Shown here: piece after piece, positions 1 through 12,488 of the stretch | Layout of the letters: every line of letters begins with the position of its first letter | Numbering within the stretch: the stretch's first letter is position 1 | Assembly (NCBI GenBank): GCA_963277665.1 | Contig: OY728165.1 | Location: 1,153,726,050-1,153,790,049, forward strand | Source of the DNA: Viscum album | Lineage: Eukaryota > Streptophyta > Magnoliopsida > Santalales > Viscaceae | Reading direction: 5' to 3' | DNA length: 64,000 nucleotides | Made by a program: the position numbers and the translations under genes | The notes under the pieces: model-generated | The model's database searches: none | Told to the model about the DNA's origin: nothing | What the model saw: only the letters and a program-made list of their open reading frames with translations

Positions 1-2013
1 CTCGCAAGAAAGTGACTATTTTAACATCCATGAATAAGAATAAAGCATTTCATATTAATAATCAATTGGATCCCTCTGAGGGAAATGGACTAAATAGTCA
101 TATCAATCTAGGGGCCCCCAAATTTAACCCAATCATATGATGTTGAATGCAATGTAGGTTTTGGAGTTTCATTGTTTTTAAACAATATTCCACTTTTTGT
201 GGGAGTGAGGTCATGATAGATATCCTATGGGATGGATAATGTTAGTGACATGGAATTTCCATGGGGTAATATTCAATCTACTTGAATTCCCTATGTAATG
301 TATTGGTATTACTAATTATATAAATATCTTAAAATAAAATGTTATGGAAAAACTACATTTTAGATGTCCTTTGACAAATATTTATAAAATAAAATTTTAA
401 ATCCCATTAAAAATTCTTTTAACCAGATTACTCTTAAAAATAACACATCGTTTTTAAAATAACACAGTCAATTCCATGGACTCTTTTCAGAAAACCACAA
501 CTATGTTTTATAGATTTTAAAGAAAATTCATGAACGAACAGTCTTAATCATTTAAAATCAGTGAAAACCCTATATATTTAACAAATTTAAATTAATACAT
601 CACCCACCACTTGTTAAAATGAAAAAAATCATTAAATACACTTTCAAAACATTCACACCCCATTATGAAATCCAATCAAGTGAGTTGAAAAACACAAGAA
701 ATACAACCTTTGACCATGTTATGTTTTTAAATCATATTATTGAAATTTAAAACAAAAAGAGGGTATGTTGAAAACATATAATTAATTATGAATCATTTCA
801 AAACACTTAAATCAATTTAAAAGCTCCAGTAAGCATATTCCAATCTATCTATGTAGCTGGATTCTTTGAAACATATTTAAAAACTATTATAAACATGACT
901 AAAACAGTTCCTTTAGTGATTTTCATTTATTCTAAAGAATAATAGTACATTTAATAATTTAATCATATATCATGAAACTATAATCTATCCAGCAATGTGT
1001 TTTTAGGTAATGTTAACATTCATCCATCTACTAATCAATAGTTCAGGGGAAACTCCTCCAATATACATGTAATTGGTTAGAAAATGAATCTATCATAGGA
1101 ATTATCAAAATTAATATAGAAATTTTCATTGACAACATTTGAAAAAATATAATGAAACACAACTCTAGGAGCTTCAATCAACCCTATTATATTTATATCA
1201 ATTCAAATGAAATTATTTATACTTATTTCATGTTAAAAGATTACTTTTCCACACTCTCTTATTGATAAAAAATAACAAGTAGGGGAAATGTTTTTCCTAA
1301 TGTTCATTTCATTAATAAATGCGAATGTCTTCCACATGAAAAATAATCATTCCTCTTTTTCATCTGAATTAATGAAATTCTTTATCCTCTTTTTTTATTC
1401 CACATTCATTTCACTCAAATATTAACATGAGATAAGTGCGGAACAATGAGTTTTTTAACAATATTCCATGGGTAAGTCATCACTATGTATCAGTAGGATA
1501 AATAATTATAGAAAAAAAATATTTTTTACAACAAAAACATATTTTTCTATTCACTTTTCCTAATGTATCACAAATGTTGAATTAATCTATTTTATTGATT
1601 TTTAAATTGAATTCAATGATAGTTCAGAGACATGATCTCATCATAATGAACACATCCAATCATTAATGTGAATGTCATTTCACTTTCCTATTTTCTAGGA
1701 ATTCATTCAAACAATACTATTGTGGAAAATTAAGAATATATAGATTTGTTTTAAGGATATTTATGATACTAATAAGATTATTGGATCAATGACACTTCAT
1801 TTGAATCAATGATAATACAGTTTAAATAAAATCATACAACATGCAGTACCTGAATGAACATAGTGAGACTCGATCTTAAGACCTCACCAAGTCCAACATG
1901 GGTAGCTACCATCTTCTTCTATAGCCACAACATTTATTAAATGTATTGTATGAACAAACCAAAATAAATCCAAAATATTTCTATATATTAGAAAATCATA
2001 ATATTATGGAAAA
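1..2013. other. AT-rich intergenic sequence, nothing recognised
   Basis: No open frame of useful length, no LTR ends, no primer site and no tRNA-like structure was seen on either strand. The composition is strongly AT-rich with very few CG dinucleotides, as in the old retroelement remnants elsewhere in the window, so it is probably decayed repeat DNA. Confidence 0.5.
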
Positions 2014-2400
2014 ATGCCATACACTCCAGTGGAAACATTAGGGTATGGGGGCGATGGAGTTGGGTTAGGTAGTTGTGGCAGTAACAATAGTAGTGATAGT
2101 GATCGTAGAGACCATAGAGGGGTTCACAGCGGAGGTGGGTTTTGCTGTGGAAGAGGGTTCGTGGTAGAGGAGGTGTTCAAGGAAGGAGGCGGTTATCATT
2201 TGTGTGGTGGTGGTGGGAGTGTGGCAGAGGAGGATTCATTAAGGAGGAGGGTTCAAAGAAGATGAGAGGTTCACACTGAAAATGAAGGGATTCAAGAGGG
2301 ATGTGGAGTGGTCAGAGGTATTAGAAGTGGGGTCAAGTAGAGGAGGGGTCAACGACGTAGGGGTCGGCAGTAGTGAGTTGATGAGGTGTGTGACGGAAGA
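2014..2400 (+). repeat. G/purine-rich island with scattered GGTTCA-like motifs
   Basis: This stretch stands out from its AT-rich surroundings by being rich in G and A on the plus strand. Short motifs of the type GGGTTCA, GGTTCACA or GGGGTCAA recur about ten times at irregular spacings of about 15 to 60 bases. An 83-codon open frame lies over it, but its Gly/Ser/Arg-rich translation follows from the base composition and no protein family is recognised. Similar GGTTCACA and GGTTCGTGG strings occur in the decayed Sirevirus-like LTR at 5.5-7.2 kb, so the island may be a fragment of a related LTR. That link is an inference. Confidence 0.35.
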
Positions 2401-2464
2401 AGATGACTTTTATGGTTCTATTATAAAATCCGGTGTTGTTTTTATCTGTGCTGGATAAAAAGCA

Positions 2465-2563
2465 CTAATAAAGGTATTCTCTTTCAACACTATAATATAA
2501 TGTGTTTATAAAATATTAATTTATTAGACTATTTTACCACTGATAATGATAGGCCTTTATTAG
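2465..2563. repeat. short inverted repeat, 10-bp arms
   Basis: CTAATAAAGG at 2465-2474 is matched by its exact reverse complement CCTTTATTAG at 2554-2563, with similar bases beyond the arms. The loop contains AACACTATAA. This could be a subterminal piece of a decayed DNA transposon, but no terminal repeat or target duplication was found. Confidence 0.3.
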
Positions 2564-2589
2564 CACCAAAAAAGTGTTGATAAATCTAT

Positions 2590-2840
2590 AATGTAAATAA
2601 TTTATTTATATTATTATATATATTTATAAACTTATATATATGATATATATATATAACTATAAATAAATAAATATTTATATATATTTATCAAATTATAATA
2701 AATATGATAATTATATATATATATATAATAAAATTATAAATATAATAAATATATTTTATATTTTATATTTATTTAAATAATTAAATATATATATATATAT
2801 AATTATAATTATATATATATATATATATAATAATTTAACT
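2590..2840. repeat. TA/TAA-rich simple-sequence tract
   Basis: The stretch is almost wholly A and T, with several runs of TATATA and ATAAATA. It has no coding potential. Confidence 0.8.
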
Positions 2841-2860
2841 AATTATAAATGATATGAAAT

Positions 2861-5040
2861 AAGGGATGACAGATATTATTCTGTATTTTGTTTTCGTGGT
2901 GTTTGTCACCATTACCCAAAACATTTCTCTGTTTTCATGCTTCTTTCTTTTTATAATAATTTTAATGGGACATAGAGTCTCTCCATGGTTCGAAATATTC
3001 TGGTAATTAGTAGTTTGATAATATTATTAAATATTACTTCATATAATTTATTTAAACTGTTTGAAATAATAATAATAAAAATGAGATAATTATTAATATT
3101 TAGTAGTACAAATTAATAGCTATGTATTATTTATTATTAAATAATATTTATTATTAGTTTATTAATAATTATTAATAAAAATATATTATAAATTCTGTGA
3201 TAGACATAGAAAATATGAATTCCACATTGGATATCAAGAATGATTTCATGAGTGATGGTTTTATCAAAATTCAAAACTGTTTTAATGAATGTAATACTAG
3301 ATATAAAATATCAGACAATTTATACATAATATATTTGTTTTCATTATATATATACACACAAACGCATATATATAAATAAATAATTATAAAATAATAAATT
3401 TAAATACACAAATATTTTTATTTATTATAAGTAATTTTTTTCATTTGGGAAAAGGTCACAAAGGCGTTGAGGGGTCTTGCCACCTTTTCGAGCCTATGAG
3501 TGGAAAAAAAATATCTTGTTTTTATTGTAATTCACAACATATGGTCCATCTGGGGGCATCTGGAGTTCATGGAATGTGTGGGTGGTTCATTGCGAAATAG
3601 TAGGATGTGGTTTGTGTCTGAGTATCAATAAGAGTTTGGGTGGTGTCATCCCATCATAGAGAGGGAATATGTGAGGGACATACCCCTTTAGTGAGATAAC
3701 TTGTGCTCCAATCTAGGGGATGGATGAACACAATGTGCTTGATGGGGGAATGCATGAGGTTTGATACATGATGTTTGAAAAAGACTCTCCCTTTGGAAAT
3801 CATGCATGATTTGATGAAATAAATATAAGTAAAACATGTTATTTTAATTGAATTGTCAGTTTCTTCTATAATTTCATTTGGATAAATTATTTTTTCCTTA
3901 ATATTTTTATAAATATAATATATTAATATAAAAAAGTTATGTCTTAATTTTTTTTTAACTATATGTTTTCATAATTTTATTATAATATAATTTATGTTAT
4001 AATATTTAAGAGATAAAATTAACATGTGTTATTTTATTAGTATTTAATGAGAAAAACTAGAAAATTGGAGGATGAAGGCTCTATTTTTTAGATAATAATC
4101 ATGCTTATGAATTTAATCATATAAATATAATTGTTTTTGAAAAAAAAATTATTGAAATTCTATTATATTTATATGTGTATTATATAATATAAATAATTTT
4201 TTTCTTCAGTCATATTTATCAATATTGTTCAAAAATATTTATTAATTATTTTTATAAAAAAAATATGTCACCCTATCTGTATTCAAATCTCTTATAGGTT
4301 GTCACATGAAATGAGATTGACTTTTGAAGACCACCTCTTATTGGTCATGGATTGATGATCAACAGAGAGGGTATTTATCAAAACTATATATGACATAAAT
4401 TTTTTCTATTACTACGAAAATATCACCAATGCACCAATGAAATATATATATATATATAGAAATTTTAACTCTTACCAATCATGAATATAAATAAATGAAA
4501 CATAAACAACACAGGTAGAAATAATACAAGATCAACCTCTCCACACCACCTACCAGAACAACAACACTAACATTATCCCTTGAGCTATCCAGTAAAACTA
4601 CATAATAAATAGGATAATAGGGATGATGATTTTCAAAACACTGTGGAATAATATTTCAAAGACAATAAATATCAATATGAAATCAATCTTTCTAGAAAGT
4701 TTTGGGTGGAAACAACTATGGATATGATTTAAATGAGATAATTTCAAAGAAAAAATCTCAATAAAGGGAGATATATAATGACCCAACTAAAACTATCCTC
4801 AATGGAGATGTCCAGTAAATCATGAAAAATATAATCAATTGAGATGTCTTGGAAATTGAGCTTCCAAAATCTCCCCCTTGAACCACCTTTACAATAACAA
4901 TATAACAACTATGTACCACATCATCACAACTAGAGCCATCACATCATCACACCAATAACATCACCTCATTATGTACTTGTGAAATCCATTTTAACCAAAC
5001 TTTCATCACATCCCCCACCATGTGCAATCCATCATATATA
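2861..5040. other. AT-rich sequence, nothing recognised
   Basis: No coding region or retroelement landmark could be supported. A moderately GC-richer patch at about 3430-3830 has no extended open frame. The few short open frames here are AT-rich chance frames. Confidence 0.45.
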
Positions 5041-5099
5041 GACACACACAAACACACACACATAGAAACACGCACACACACACACACACATATATATAT
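5041..5099. repeat. CA/TA microsatellite
   Basis: Imperfect (CA)n with interruptions at AAAC and TAGAAACACG, passing into (TA)n. A second (TA)n tract lies at about 5188-5203. Confidence 0.85.
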
Positions 5100-5104
5100 C
5101 ATGT

Positions 5105-5270
5105 CACATTTGATGTGGGTTGGCCCTCAGCCCTACCTAACTCAATATCTCACAAGGTCCAACGTTCTCATCATAATCTATATTTAATATATATATATAT
5201 ATACAGACATGTAGTACCATCTGATGTGGTTTGGGCCTCAACCCTACCTACAAAAAACTCATGCAAGATC
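5105..5270. repeat. diverged tandem duplication flanking a TA tract
   Basis: The words TTTGATGTGGGTTGGCCCTCA and CCCTACCTA near 5108-5140 recur in changed form near 5221-5250 as CTGATGTGGTTTGGGCCTCA and CCCTACCTA. The TA microsatellite lies between them. The copies are about 110 bases apart. No function is evident. Confidence 0.5.
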
Positions 5271-5549
5271 TAATGTATTCATTGGAATTGATTTGTAATA
5301 GCCATAATGAAATCAAAACCACATGCACATTAACTCACATACTTCACCTCATGTGGTTATACTTGACTTGGTTGACTTGTGCTAAAATTATAATCCATGA
5401 CAACCAAAGAAAAAGAGCTAACTCAATGGAATAATAATATAAGGGATATGTGTAAATTTTATTACACTAATACATTACATCTCTTAACAGATGAATTAGT
5501 CGTAACCCTAAATAATTACATCCATCATATGTATATTAACTAACAAACA

Positions 5550-7248
5550 TATTGGGTAAAAATATCTTAAGGTGTAGTCTAGGTATGTTTTGCATGTTAT
5601 TGTGTTTGTAGATAATGATAGATGATCACAGATGCACATGGATGGTGTGAGAAGAAGCAATTGTTTATGGTGGTAAAAATGTCCTACTGTTTTCCAATTT
5701 GATGCCTAAAAAAATGATAGATTAGTTTTTAGAAAAGGAAGATTTCTGTGTAGGGGACCACAGTACGTGGAACAAAATGATCAGTTCATAGAATGCATTT
5801 GGTGGTACATTGAATGTCAAAGGGAATCATGAAATTAAGTTACTCGAGCATCACATGATGGAGATCCCGTGCAGGAGAGGTTCGTGGTGAAGGAACATGG
5901 TACGCAGTGTCATGAAGTACATGGATGGTTTCCGGTAAGTGGGATGGATTGTCATTCACAGAAACAAGGTAGTGATTTTAGAAGCCACAAAAGGGTATCA
6001 TTTACAAAAAATGATTTTGATTTGGGCCCCTATGATGGAATGAAGGTTGTACGTTGAACACGTAGTGTAATGGTTCACAGTTGGTGCAACACGCGGTGGA
6101 GGAGGCACCACATGGAAAATTTTCTTATTCTCGTATTATCATATTTTTTGGATCCATTTTCTTATATAAAGAGCATTAATACCATGATTAATAATTGTGA
6201 ATTACATTAGGGATAATAATCGCATTGGTAATTCGGAGATGTCAAATTAAATATTAGGGAGAGTATTCCATGAAGTGGTTCACACATAAGAAATTTACAC
6301 TGATGGGTTTTATGTTGAACTATTTCCCATAAAGGATGTGGTTCATGTAGAAGGAGTACACCTTACATAATGGAGGAGGATATCGTATGTGGTGGAGAAA
6401 AAGTTTTCCATGGAAGAGGGGAAGTTTGCGTAGGACGAGTGGTCCAAAAAAGAGGTAATTTGCTGAACAAGGAAGTCTGGTAGGCAGAGGCGGTGTGCGG
6501 AACTTGTATGAGGAGGTGGGGGCAGTAAATAAAGGCTGTACGCAGAAGTGGAAGCATAGGTAGTATACAGTAGAAGTGATTCTCATAGAATACGTTCAAC
6601 TCAATATATGGTGGAAGCATGGTGGTTCATAGTTTACATAAGGTATCTTGAAAATGTTCTAAAATTGTTTTTGAAAGTAATTTATGCAAACCTAATAGTA
6701 TGGAAAAAGATTGAATTCATATACATGTGAAAAGTTCACTATAACAAAGTATCTACCTACCGTTGGGGATGCTTTATTTCATGAAAAAGAATGGACCTAC
6801 AGGTCTATAAACTGTGATGTGATCCCTTCCAAGAGCAGTGAGTAATGGGAGAGGAAGACGGTTATCTTTCCCACTGGCAGCGGTCCAGAGGAAGAGTCAT
6901 TTCGATTGGCACTTAGAAATGCTATGAGTAGACTGTACACATTGTAATTGATGTAATCCTTGAAATAGTTGATCTTGGCAGGACCTTGTAATTGTTAGTG
7001 AGAATTAGTATATTTTAAACTTCATCTCATTTTCATTATTTTATCCTTGGATGTAACCCAGTGACGGTAAACCATGTAATAATTGACGTTTCATATGCAT
7101 GATTTAATTTCAGTTCATATATTGATATGGGAGAAAGAGAAATGTTTGTTTGATTTAGCGATGAAAAAATATTTGAAGGGGCATCAATTTTAATCCATCA
7201 GATCCTCATTCACCCCCTCTAAGTGTATTTTACATAGTGGACCTAACT
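5550..7248 (+). repeat. decayed 5' LTR of a Sirevirus-like Ty1/copia element
   Basis: Both ends and an internal block match the young LTRs at 47057-48646 and 54537-56124. The start TATTGGGTAAAAATATCTTA corresponds to TGTTGGGCAAAAATCCCTCA. Around 6780-6860 the block containing GACCTACAGGTCTATAAACT and CCAAGAGCAGTGAG corresponds to LTR bases near 48177-48225. The end, CATTCACCCCCTCTAAGTGT followed by ATAGTGGACCTAAC, corresponds to the LTR terminus. In between, the CG-rich motif array of the young LTR is replaced by TG- and CA-rich versions, consistent with loss of CG by deamination. No partner 3' LTR was found in the window. Confidence 0.85.
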
Positions 7249-7250
7249 AT

Positions 7251-7262
7251 TGGTATCAATGT
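7251..7262 (+). other. decayed primer-binding site
   Basis: TGGTATCAATGT lies three bases after the LTR end and matches the first eight bases of the initiator-Met-tRNA primer site used by the young element (TGGTATCAGAGG). Being next to the LTR end makes chance unlikely. Confidence 0.75.
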
Positions 7263-7307
7263 TAAACGATTAATGTCAATGTTTCTCTCTTAATAGAAGA
7301 AATAGAG

Positions 7308-7660
7308 ATGGTCAATCACAAAGGAATTCTTAAAATAATTCGAAAAAAATTCAACTATGGATGAATTGAATGAAGACCCACTTCCAATAATTATGATTTG
7401 ATGTCATCACAATATCTATGCATGAAATATAAAGTGATATAAATATATGTTCTATATCAGAAGGTGAATGAAGAGAACTAGATGTAAATTTTAAAGGGAT
7501 CAATGCATTAAGAGGAGGCCTATCAAACACAATTTATATGATTGTGATCCCATCTAAAATGTCCCATGAAATGTCGTAAAATCTACTGAGTATTTATGAA
7601 GGAGATTCAAAGTATAGAAATGCAACGTTTCAGTATCCATTGGAATGATCTCCCATGGGG
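7308..7660 (+). pseudogene. gag remnant of the decayed Sirevirus-like element
   Basis: An ATG at 7308 is followed by AATCACAAAGGAATTC, matching the start of the young gag (AATCATAAAGGGATTC near 48699). Later blocks around 7498-7530 (GGGATCAATGCATTAAGAGG) and 7590-7612 (GAGTATTTATGAAGGAGATT) match young gag near 48885 and 48976. The frame is disrupted by stops and length changes and part of the expected middle is shortened. Similarity fades after about 7660, where the copy appears truncated. This would be the Gag N-terminal region (UBN2 family). It is not functional. Confidence 0.75.
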
Positions 7661-10600
7661 GATAACCCTTGCGTCTCCCTATGATTTTATGAGGGATTAT
7701 TCCTTGGGTACTAGTTGTGTTGGACATATTTTTTTAAAGGCGAAAATACTATTATAACAATTACAAATTCTCATAAAATACCCAATTTTCATAATTTATT
7801 TTCGAAACCTTCATAAATTCTCTAATTCCTTTCATGAAAAAATATCATGGCCTTACAATTGTTGTATGAAATGTGATCTTGTAAGCCCTTGAATTTTATA
7901 TTTAAGATATTACCAAACAATAATTAAAAGTTTCCACAAACACATTTTGAATTATTGATAAAAATGAAACCTATCATCCAGATTAATTAACTATGTTATA
8001 CATAATTTATGTATCTATCTCCTTTTAATCATCCTTAAACTATTGATTCTATATCTAATAAGGATGGTGTATTTATTTACTTATCATTATATTTAATTGT
8101 GATTATTTAATATTACACAAAAACACAAAAAAAACACACACACAGTTATATATATATATATATATAGATTCTATTAGTAATGTTACTAATAGATAAACAA
8201 AAAATATCAATATAGTAATATTAAATTGATAATTTAATGATTCAAACATACACATCCTCACACATTTTTTCATTAAATTTTTTTTAATAAAATATTTATA
8301 ATTTAAATAAATGATAAAAAAGTTCAATGAAAATAATATATTTCAAAAATAACATATTAATTAACATATCTTGTTTACAAATGATATTTAAGTATGGTAA
8401 TGTAACTGAAAACCTACAGAATGGGAATTCCATACTAATTACCACTCATATGGTTTTGAATTAATTTATCTTAAAAAGAAAATTTTATTTATTATTTCAT
8501 AATATATTTATGTGAATATGATCACCTAATTATGGTCTTGGATTTTCATTAACCCTTCCCTTGTTGTAACTCATGTGTTCAGGGAGTTTAAGGAGTGTCT
8601 GATGGTGGTCTTGAGTTCGACCAAAAGGATGAGCTTTTAGAGTTAACATTTATGATGGAAGAGAAATGTCACATTGTGATGGGATAATTTATGCCATTAA
8701 TTTTTTATAGGATGAAAATTCACATTGTGAAGAAGTTCCATTGACATGAGGAATAATCCATGATAATTCATTTCAAGATTCATTCTGGTTAAAGGTATTT
8801 TTCTTTACGGTACATTATTATTCACCATTTCATGAGTTTCAATAGTGTTTCTAAAGAGGAAAAACTCTCATGTGTTCCAAAAAGTATCTAATGTATGAAT
8901 TAAAGGTATTACACATGTTATTATATATTGTTTAGGTAATTAAGGAGGTATTTTATCCCATGAAAATTGTGACGTAAATTTCTTAGGGTCGTCATATAAT
9001 AGATTGTCACTCAATGTTAATGGGGACATGTCGCTCTGTCTACCTGAGGTTGAGACGAATATGGGTGAGGGGAGAGAGATATTTTAGGATTCCAATGGAT
9101 TTTATGTCTACGGAATGACAACCATAGTAACTTCATGAGAATCATTATTTACATTGAATAAATTTTAGTTGGGTACATGAAAGGAGAAGTCTCTTGGAGA
9201 AATCACACCACAATCATCAGAACATAGGATATCAGTGTGAGAGAAATATCAAACATGTTGTAGCACTGATGATTCTAAGTAGGATAATAAATTAATGGAA
9301 TTTCATGAATTCATAGAAATTAATCATTCTTCCATGTAACTATTTGTTGTTGTGGGGTATTTTTGGATGATAATATGACTCCATAGTCAAACACTAGGAC
9401 TTTGTTCAAGTGATAATGATCCTAAAACAATGGTAACTCTATAGTTTCCCATCTTTACTTATTTTACTCCACTTTTACATATTTTCATGTTATAACAGTT
9501 ATGTTCCATTAGTTTAATTTGATTCATATCATAACATGAGGGAGTATTATTGAACTAATCATATTTTTAATGATTAAGGTTTCATTTTGAGTGTTCATAT
9601 TATTGATATTTGACCCTCATATTATTCATGATTGGAGAACACTAACGATTCAAAATGAATAAGTGTATTCATAAACATATCATTATTTTAATTGTTTTTA
9701 TGGGACATTTATTTCTTATTTTTAATGGTTAAATTTTAAATATTGTCCTAAAGTAGAAAATGAAAAAAAAACTGTTGAATTCGAAGATAATTTAAAAGTA
9801 GTTTTGATTATCATAATTATATGATTTATTCTTGGTATAGAATTATGTGATTTTATAGAGTGTTAAAGAATGAACTTTTTGACTATATATTGTCTAATTG
9901 GGTAATTGATAATACTAAAATTGTTTATAAGTGTATATATGGAATATATGTAAGAAAATGAATGTGGGATTCATTGAATTCTGTAATCCTTCCTTATAAT
10001 TTTTTATCATTACTAATTGTATTTTAAAGATGTCCATTAGATGAATATATATACTATTTACTAATGTTTTCAGGATTCTTTCATGCTAAAAATTTATCAT
10101 GATGAATTCAATTAATCCTAATAGTAAAGGATAATGGTCGGTTCATGAATTAATGATTGATAATGAAGTAATTTAAACAATTTTTTATTTTATAATATGT
10201 TTTGGTTGAGAATTATCGATTGATCCATTAATTTATTGACTATTAGAAATATGATTTGATACCATATATGGTTAGAATGATATATTACATGTGGTTAATT
10301 AATATAAAAACCATTATGGATCGATATAAAGGAGAGGTGTGTGATTTTTTCAATGGTTGTAGCAGTGGCTTGAGGCCACTGAATGTGGGATGCTATGGAT
10401 AGTGTAGAATAGTGTTATAAAAGATTATAAGATGATTAAATTGGTATGGGAACCTTTATTAATATAATTTGATTCTATTATTGGGTTGTTTTAAATTTTA
10501 ATTATTGTTTCAATTTTCTTATTTCATTTCAGGTGTATCTCTTCCTATAGATTGGTTTGGTTGTGTCATAAAATATGTAGGATTATGGAATGATAATGAA

Positions 10601-11089
10601 ATGAAAATAAAATCAGGGGAATGAGTGCTAATTCTAGTATTGATACTAGAAATTGAAAAATGGATTAAATGGGTTTAATGATCAAATTTCACGGTTTTGA
10701 AATATTGAAATGAAAATTTCAATATACAAAATAAATTTATTTTTTTTACCAAAATTATTAAAATAGAATTGATGATTGGGTTTTAGGAAAGTAATGGTAA
10801 TTGATCTGTTGTAATAATTATGGTAATTGAGGAAAATTAATACTTTCCCATTGGCAATGAACTCAAACTTCTAATAATATATAATGGATACTGGGAAGTC
10901 ATGTGGGATTTTATTTATGGGTTCAGTATATGGTTAGATTTTTTCCCTTTAAATGGTTTTTTGTTATATAATCATTATATACTATCATTTATAATGCTCC
11001 ACCACATGAGTCAGTTGGGTTTTTGATGCCCATATATTGCCTTGGGTTTTGGGTGTCTTCACAATGTCAAGGATGCATTTTATATAGAT
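7661..11089. other. AT-rich sequence, nothing recognised
   Basis: No open frame, LTR end or pol motif could be supported on either strand. It contains a short (TA)n run at about 8148-8166. The sequence is probably old repeat DNA. Confidence 0.45.
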
Positions 11090-11733
11090 GAATGACTATA
11101 ACCATTCATATCTCTCTTTGTAAGGAAGCGACCCACAGGGTGCCTCCAAGCTTGTGGAAAAATTGAGTAATATTACCCCAAGCCCACCACCTTATGCTAG
11201 GAGTTGGAGACAAGTACCAAGAAGGGATAAATAAATTGAGAGGACTTTTTATAATGTACCTATATTCACACATCCCTAAATATCTATTGAAAAAGTGATG
11301 AATAATAATAAAAAAATAAAAAAAACATCTAGAGTAGAAAACAAGCATTTTATAACCTCTAGGGAATAAAAATGATTGAAATAGAGTGAAAAAAAGAAAA
11401 TGGACAAAATAAATTACCACCAAGAAAACATGTCCCAAATTGAAAACAATTATAATAGAAATTTCATGAGAGCCTGACTCTAAATCTTCAGTCCCAACCA
11501 ATGTATACAATATATAAACATGAGTATCACTATACTCTAATAAAATCCTTACCAACATGTTTTTCATTTTCACAAGACACAACGCGAGGAGATAAAGAAA
11601 ATATAGGGGTGAATATATTCATATATAGTATGATGAAGATAAAACCATAGAGGAAAAAATATAAATATATAAAGATGTTCTCATCAACCTAAACACTCAA
11701 TATTAATTGAATTAATTCACAAGTTTATCAAGG

Positions 11734-11988
11734 GGTTCCACTTTGTTGGTATATAAACCATGACTTACTTGATCAGTGGGATTCCTTTCAATAGGTAGAG
11801 GACCCCTTCTTGGTTCCATTAGGGGGATAAAACACAAGAGGTAGAGGACCCACACACTAGTATATCCGGGGGATTACACTCAATAGAAACATTACCCATT
11901 CCATATAATGAAAGTGAGATTCCCCACAATAGGCAGGGGACCCATGCCCTGGTCCATTAGGGGGACCCCACTGAATAGTTATAGGACC
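11734..11988. repeat. 46-bp minisatellite, part 1
   Basis: About six imperfect units of roughly 46 bases. Each has a GGGGATTCCACT-like start, a central AGGTAGAGGACCCA-like core and an end like CTAGTCTGTTAG. The array is cut inside a unit by the LARD-like element at 11994 and continues at 20838. Confidence 0.8.
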
Positions 11989-11993
11989 CATGC
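11989..11993. other. target-site duplication CATGC (left)
   Basis: CATGC immediately precedes the LTR start TGTAACG and is repeated at 20819-20823 directly after the right LTR. Five bases is the usual size for Ty3/gypsy-type integration. Confidence 0.9.
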
Positions 11994-12218
11994 TGTAACG
12001 ACCTGATATTTAAAATAAATATTGTTTCCTAATTTTATGTGTTATTTTTATACTCAACAAAAATGTTTCATTTGGTAACATAAGTATAATTAAAATGAGA
12101 CTGTTGGGTTTTGACTGTTATTTGACCATTGGTCAATATGACCGCTGGAAACTAAACGTTTTGACTATTGTCTCTAAATACAAGCAATCTTGGTTAATTA
12201 ATAGAGAAAGAAGATTTG

Positions 12219-12488
12219 ATGGCCTCACCCAGTAGTCTTGGACTGATCGAAGCCCATCTAACAGAACTTGGGAAGGAGGTAGCACCACTGGGCTTTGCTC
12301 TGGAGAAAACCCAAGTTGAACTTCATCATATAAAGATAGAACGGGATCGCATTCGCGAGAAGTTCAAACTGATAGAAATTACTACTCGTGCGATGTTGGC
12401 CGATCCTCCCTCGGATTCTCTCACCTTAGCACACCTTACACTTAGGTCCTATGCTGGTGTGATAAGGGGATATGTAAGGAGACCGTAA
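12219..12488 (+). CDS. 90-codon open frame inside the LARD1 LTR, unknown
   Basis: ATG at 12219 and stop TAA at 12486-12488 give 89 residues. The segment is clearly richer in G and C than the rest of the LTR. The middle is charged and probably helical (around ERDRIREKFKLIEITTR), and the C-terminus is basic. I recognise no family. The matching stretch in the other LTR (17461-17730) also keeps the whole frame without an indel or internal stop, but has lost the ATG. By hand count the two differ at 16 bases, with 11 amino-acid replacements plus the start-codon change against 4 silent changes, so there is no sign of constraint since insertion. It could be a captured host exon or an ancestral element frame. 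Function and expression are unknown. Confidence 0.35.
   Translation: MASPSSLGLIEAHLTELGKEVAPLGFALEKTQVELHHIKIERDRIREKFKLIEITTRAMLADPPSDSLTLAHLTLRSYAGVIRGYVRRP

Larger units (their letters stand above)
11090..11993 (-). repeat. element C 3' LTR, first part (split by a LARD insertion)
   Basis: About 500 bases here (11130-11600) align with 27410-27900, sharing for example GATGAATAATAATAAAA, ATGTCCCAAAT and CACAAGACACAAC or ATAAGACACAACAC. The upper part is a 46-bp minisatellite that resumes at 20838, beyond the inserted element. Pol remnants between the two LTR copies read on the minus strand, so this copy is the 3' LTR. The lower boundary is approximate. A 158-codon minus-strand open frame at 11106-11582 lies wholly in this LTR and is AT-rich and unlike any known family, so it is not called as a gene. 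Confidence 0.7.

Noticed and set aside
2455..2566. Possible CACTA-type DNA transposon end (inverted CTAATAAAGG with AACACTATAA)
   Set aside because: No terminal inverted repeat, 3-bp duplication or transposase trace was found.
4866..4880. AATCTCCCCCTTG, which on the minus strand looks like a Sirevirus polypurine tract next to an LTR start
   Set aside because: No LTR match could be followed from it on the minus strand and no pol motif lies on the other side; one short match is not enough.
11106..11582. 158-codon minus-strand open frame
   Set aside because: It lies wholly inside an element C LTR, is hydrophobic because of AT-rich codons, and its partner LTR has only broken pieces of it. Not a gene.
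11734..11988. Repeat with regular spacing as a CRISPR array
   Set aside because: Units are degenerate head-to-tail copies without unique spacers, in plant DNA with retroelements. It is a minisatellite.
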